DNA from: JAWXCM01 sp034408745
GTDB lineage: Bacteria > Acidobacteriota > Terriglobia > Bryobacterales > Bryobacteraceae
DNA: 52,324 nt
NCBI GenBank assembly: GCA_034408745.1
Contig: JAWXCM010000430.1
Coordinates: 1 to 52,324, forward strand
Reading direction: 5' to 3'
Under the pieces are notes generated by a model, which ran no database searches, was not told the origin of the DNA, and was given only the letters and a program-made list of their open reading frames with translations. Positions 49,258 through 52,324 of this stretch are shown piece by piece; within the stretch, counting starts at the first letter, position 1; the number at the start of each line of letters is the position of its first letter. Both the position numbers and the translations under genes were made by a program.

Positions 49258-49297
49258 AAGGCCGGAAGCAGGTCAGGGTTGACCCGCTTCCGGCCTT
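49258..49297 (-). terminator. Long hairpin terminating the PEP-CTERM gene
   Basis: AAGGCCGGAAGC (49258-49269) pairs with GCTTCCGGCCTT (49286-49297). The inner arms GGTCA/TGACC extend the stem around a GGGT loop, with one A/C mismatch, giving 17 paired bases. It lies 24 bases after the stop codon at 49322. Confidence 0.85.
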
Positions 49298-49321
49298 AAT
49301 GAGGAGCGTTGGAGAGAGCTT

Positions 49322-50146
49322 TTAGGCTCTGGTCTGGCGGCGGCGCCAGATTGCCAGACCGACGAAGGCGAGTCCCGCCGCGGCGAAGGTGCCGGGCTCC
49401 GGCGTAGGAGCTTCGTCGAAGGTGATCTGGTCGATGGCGATCAAACCCCACAGCGGATTTCCGTCGAGCATTGCAGCAAACTGGGTGAACTCCAGTCGGT
49501 CAAAACCCTGGGCGCTTGAGATGGTAACCCGGGTGTTGCCGAAATTCTGCGGGGGGGCATCGTAACCTGCCTGGCCATAGCTGATGGCCAGTACTGTGTC
49601 AGCACCGCGAGGTTGAGGGTCGTTGCCAGCGAAAGCGGCCACGTCGAACCCGCTGGCGTATCCCGGGCATTCATAGGTATCGCTACAGTTTCGCACGACA
49701 CCGTTGTTCCCAATCACCCCGTTGCCCGCCTGGCGAGTCCCGTTGAATACGTCGCCATTCTTGCCGAGGACAAGGAAGCTAATGCTGTAGATCAGACGAG
49801 GGGTATTGTCATAACGGCCCGTGAAAAGCCATTGGGTGTTAACTGGACCCATAGCCTGCGCAGTTCCTCCCGAGATGTCCAGGTAGTACGAGCCAAACGG
49901 GAAGATGGAGTTGAAGGTCACATTGTCGGGCTGGTAATAGTGCGGGTACAAGTCCCTCGAGATGGAACCATTCACGAATTGAATGCCGTAGTTAAACTGA
50001 TAAGGGTTTACGGTCTGCGCATTGCAGGAGCTGAAGTTCTGACCGCAAACGTTTTCAAGGTTTTCGAAGCCCAACGTGACTTCCGTTGCGCTGCCGAATG
50101 TTGTACTGACGAGGAGCAGAATTACGAACAGTATGATTTTTGACAC
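49322..50146 (-). CDS. PEP-CTERM sorting-domain exported protein
   Basis: A 274-residue secreted protein. The signal peptide spans residues 1-20 (SKIILFVILLLVSTTFGSAT), followed by an Asn/Tyr/Gly-rich beta-sheet domain. The C-terminus holds the sorting tag: a PEP motif (EAPTPEPGTF), a hydrophobic helix (AAAGLAFVGLAIW) and a basic tail RRRQTRA, as recognised by exosortase (XrtN/EpsH-type). Start is GTG 50146, because GGAGG lies four bases before it; an upstream ATG gives a worse N-terminus. Four paired cysteines (CGQNFSSC, CSDTYEC) may form disulfides. Exosortase genes are not in the window. Function unknown; possibly a matrix protein tied to exopolysaccharide. Confidence 0.85.
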   Translation of the reverse strand: MSKIILFVILLLVSTTFGSATEVTLGFENLENVCGQNFSSCNAQTVNPYQFNYGIQFVNGSISRDLYPHYYQPDNVTFNSIFPFGSYYLDISGGTAQAMGPVNTQWLFTGRYDNTPRLIYSISFLVLGKNGDVFNGTRQAGNGVIGNNGVVRNCSDTYECPGYASGFDVAAFAGNDPQPRGADTVLAISYGQAGYDAPPQNFGNTRVTISSAQGFDRLEFTQFAAMLDGNPLWGLIAIDQITFDEAPTPEPGTFAAAGLAFVGLAIWRRRQTRA

Positions 50147-50399
50147 TATGCCTCCGCGATTCACCACCGAAGTGTACGTCATAACGTGAGTACTAGCAAG
50201 TAGGTAACACTACTGGAAGACTATGTAGCCTAGGTACTTCGGGACTATGCTTATGGTACGAAGGTCTTGTAAGTGATTGGAAACAGGTCCGTCACAGTGT
50301 ACAACTTGTTTCTTGAGTCACGTTCTCTAAGTAAAGTTACGTATATTGTTAACGAATTATACTTACCTCAATGAGGAGTGCCCTAGGGGGGTTGCGTAC

Positions 50400-51890
50400 A
50401 TGGTACTTCCGGTCCGTCAACCGACCGCTCACGGTCGCCTAAGTCGTTCTGCGGCGCTCCAGGACCTCCGTACCAGAGGTGGGGCGTGGGATGTGGCTGT
50501 CATTGGGGGAGGCGCGACTGGGCTCGGGGTGGCGCTGGACGCCGCTACCCGCGGGTATGCGACCGTACTTATCGAGCAGGCCGACTTTGGGAAGGGCACG
50601 TCCAGCCGGAGTACGAAGCTGGTTCACGGAGGCGTGCGCTATCTGGCGCAGGGAAATGTCCCTCTGGTACGAGAAGCTCTGTATGAGCGCGGTCTCTTGC
50701 TTAAGAATGCCCCGGGACTGGCGCATGCGCTTGGATTCGTGATTCCGGCCAGCAGTCTCGCGGAAGCGGCCTGGTACCGTAGTGGCATCGGCGCTTACGA
50801 TTTTCTGGCGGGAGCTCAGAGACTGGGAAATTCGAAGTGGCTGAGTGCGAATGAGGTGTCGACGCTGCTTCCCGGGATTCGACCGGCCGGCGTACGGGCT
50901 GGCGTGCTGTTTTACGACGGTCAGTTCGATGACGCCCGTCTGCTGATCTCGATCGCGCTTACTGCTGCCGCGGCTGGCGCTGTCCTTATTAACTACGTCC
51001 GCGCGGAAAGGGTGTCGGCCGGAGAGATTCTGGCGGAAGATGTGGAATCGGGCGAACCGCTTACGATTTCCGCACGCGTGGTGGTGAATGCCACCGGGGC
51101 CTGGAGTGACCGTCTGCGACCAGGGGGATCTGGAGCTGTTGCGGCGGTTCGGGTAAGCCGGGGCAGCCACATTGTGGTCGACCGGGCATTTCTCCCGGGA
51201 ACACGCGCGCTGTTGATTCCGAAAACGCCGGACGGCAGGGTTTTGTTCGCGATTCCGTGGCTGGGCCACACTCTGATCGGCACGACGGACGTGGAGACAG
51301 ACGATGCACCGCTGGATCCTGTGCCGTCGCTGGCGGAGGTCGATTTCATCCTTGAGACGGCCGCGCGGTATCTGGCGAATGCTCCGACCCGACGCGATGT
51401 AACCAGCATGTGGGCCGGTCTGCGTCCACTGGCCGCGGGTGGTGGGGACTCCGGACAAAGCTCGGCAAGTCTGTCGAGGGGGCATTCGGTGGTGGTGGAC
51501 CCGGGTGGTCTGGTCAACGTAATGGGAGGAAAGTGGACAACCTATCGAAAGATGGCCGAAGACGCGGTCGACGCGGCTGCGAAAGTGGCGGGGCTGGCGA
51601 GTGTCGCTTGCCGGACGCAGACGCTGCCCCTGTTGGGTGAGGCTCCGGTTTCCGGGCTACGAGCGGCGGTGCTGCGGGGCGTTCATGACGAGATGGCGAG
51701 GACGGTGGATGACGTGCTGGCCAGGAGGACCAGGCTGCTTTTCCTGAACGCCGATGAGGCGATTGAGCGTGCGCCGGAGGTAGCGGGATGGATGGCCGCA
51801 GAACTCGGGAAGGACCAGGCCTGGTCGGAGGCACAGGTCCGGTCCTTCGTCGAGCTCGCGGCAGGTTACCGTATCAACGCAGCGTGGTGA
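50400..51890 (+). CDS. glpD: Aerobic glycerol-3-phosphate dehydrogenase (FAD-dependent)
   Basis: A 496-residue membrane-associated flavoenzyme oxidising glycerol-3-phosphate to dihydroxyacetone phosphate and passing electrons to quinone. The FAD-binding GxGxxG is WDVAVIGGGATGLGVALDAA (residues ~30-49). GTSSRSTKLVHGGVRYLAQG is the FAD/substrate-contact stretch. FYDGQFDDARL, VVVNATGAWSDRLRPGG and LVNVMGGKWTTYRKMAEDAV follow in the expected order. ATG 50400 has AGGGGGG at about 8 bases. The 3' end overlaps the partial carbohydrate-binding-like gene by 17 bases. Confidence 0.93.
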   Translation: MVLPVRQPTAHGRLSRSAALQDLRTRGGAWDVAVIGGGATGLGVALDAATRGYATVLIEQADFGKGTSSRSTKLVHGGVRYLAQGNVPLVREALYERGLLLKNAPGLAHALGFVIPASSLAEAAWYRSGIGAYDFLAGAQRLGNSKWLSANEVSTLLPGIRPAGVRAGVLFYDGQFDDARLLISIALTAAAAGAVLINYVRAERVSAGEILAEDVESGEPLTISARVVVNATGAWSDRLRPGGSGAVAAVRVSRGSHIVVDRAFLPGTRALLIPKTPDGRVLFAIPWLGHTLIGTTDVETDDAPLDPVPSLAEVDFILETAARYLANAPTRRDVTSMWAGLRPLAAGGGDSGQSSASLSRGHSVVVDPGGLVNVMGGKWTTYRKMAEDAVDAAAKVAGLASVACRTQTLPLLGEAPVSGLRAAVLRGVHDEMARTVDDVLARRTRLLFLNADEAIERAPEVAGWMAAELGKDQAWSEAQVRSFVELAAGYRINAAW

Positions 51891-52324
51891 AGGCGGCGTC
51901 GGTGGGGGTAAGTGCCGGGTCGCTGGTAATCAGGAATCCGTCGATGGAGAACGGGGCGTCCCTCGACAGGACATAAAGCTTATGCCAGCCTGCCGTCATG
52001 GTGAGGAGCCTTGGCGAGGCTCCGCTGTTAAGGCGGCTCCAGTGCCACAGCGAGCTGTAGACGCCTCCTGAGGTGTCAAACAGGATGGGAGTCTGGGTGT
52101 CCACCTGCACCTGGAACGACGAAGTAGTGGCGGACGGTGCCAGCGCTCTGGCCCACATCAGATAGGATCCGGTTGTGGGCGCGTAGACGTCGAAGGTCAC
52201 GTAGCCGCGGTTTATTTGCGTGGACGCAATATATTTGCCGCCTGAGGTGATGGGGGAATCGAGGAGCGTGAAGTTGCTCCGGGCTCCTTTTTCGGCCTCG
52301 TAATACAGGCTGTACAGTCCGGAC
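51874..52324 (-). CDS. C-terminus of a carbohydrate-binding-like (CBM6/35-type) exported protein, 5' end outside window
   Basis: The last ~150 residues of a beta-sandwich protein; the frame continues past the right edge. It opens in the window with SLYYEAEKGARSNFTLLDSP, then GGKYIASTQINRGYVTFDVY, an aromatic/acidic pattern seen in CBM6/CBM35-like modules. YLMWARALAP and WHKLYVLSRDAPFSIDGFLI follow. The full protein and any catalytic domain cannot be seen. It is convergent with glpD. Confidence 0.6.
   Translation of the reverse strand, partial: SGLYSLYYEAEKGARSNFTLLDSPITSGGKYIASTQINRGYVTFDVYAPTTGSYLMWARALAPSATTSSFQVQVDTQTPILFDTSGGVYSSLWHWSRLNSGASPRLLTMTAGWHKLYVLSRDAPFSIDGFLITSDPALTPTDAAFTTLR

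Overview
The window looks like a stretch of chromosome from an Acidobacteriota member of the Solibacteraceae/Bryobacterales type. The clues are the high G+C coding style, a giant NHL-repeat protein with the Solibacter-type C-terminal domain (TIGR03437 family), several Tat-exported sugar oxidoreductases, a DUF1080 3-keto-glycoside hydrolase, a DUF2934 protein, a PEP-CTERM protein and futalosine-pathway menaquinone genes. Assignments come from reading the sequence only; no database search was run.

Layout. 1-9.4 kb: partial AI-2E-type permease, a KirBac-type K+ channel, an S24 peptidase/AraC regulator pair, a DUF6265 protein, glycolate oxidase subunits GlcE/GlcF, a Tat-exported Gfo/Idh oxidoreductase, an HxlR regulator with a perfect 14-bp palindrome at its start, and a beta-propeller/MoaD-like pair. 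9.4-18.4 kb: a decayed DUF4159 gene, an MFS exporter, sucC-sucD-ndk, trpD, DUF2934, lexA, a BON-LysM protein, hemB and an SDR. 18.4-22.5 kb: sugar-metabolism genes (TIM-barrel isomerase, MBL hydrolase, DUF1080, glycoside hydrolase). 22.7-29.7 kb: a tightly overlapped surface-polysaccharide operon (flippase, ligase/polymerase, three GT4 transferases, a methyltransferase, a phosphoglycosyl transferase), then a small zinc-ribbon protein and adenylate kinase.

30.9-34.4 kb is accessory. An intact tRNA-Arg(ACG) is followed by a cytosine-5 methyltransferase, a candidate restriction endonuclease and a Vsr endonuclease. A mutated copy of the tRNA 3' half closes the segment, giving a 2.7-kb restriction-modification islet between att-like repeats with no integrase. 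Beyond it lie fused fragments of at least three broken genes.

34.4-39.5 kb holds the most interesting group: an NtrB-like kinase, an NtrC-type sigma-54 activator, a textbook -24/-12 promoter, and a three-gene unit. The unit encodes a secreted helical protein, a receiver-like protein that has lost its phosphorylation residues, and an eRF1/baeRF-like protein with a zinc ribbon. I propose it as a sigma-54-controlled stress or translation-rescue module.

39.5-52.3 kb: a non-coding stretch with twin palindromes and a terminator-like leader, a secreted protein, a sugar-binding lipoprotein, an aldo/keto reductase, the NHL giant, mqnA-mqnC, an FAH-family hydrolase, rpmB, a PEP-CTERM protein, glpD and a partial carbohydrate-binding-like protein.
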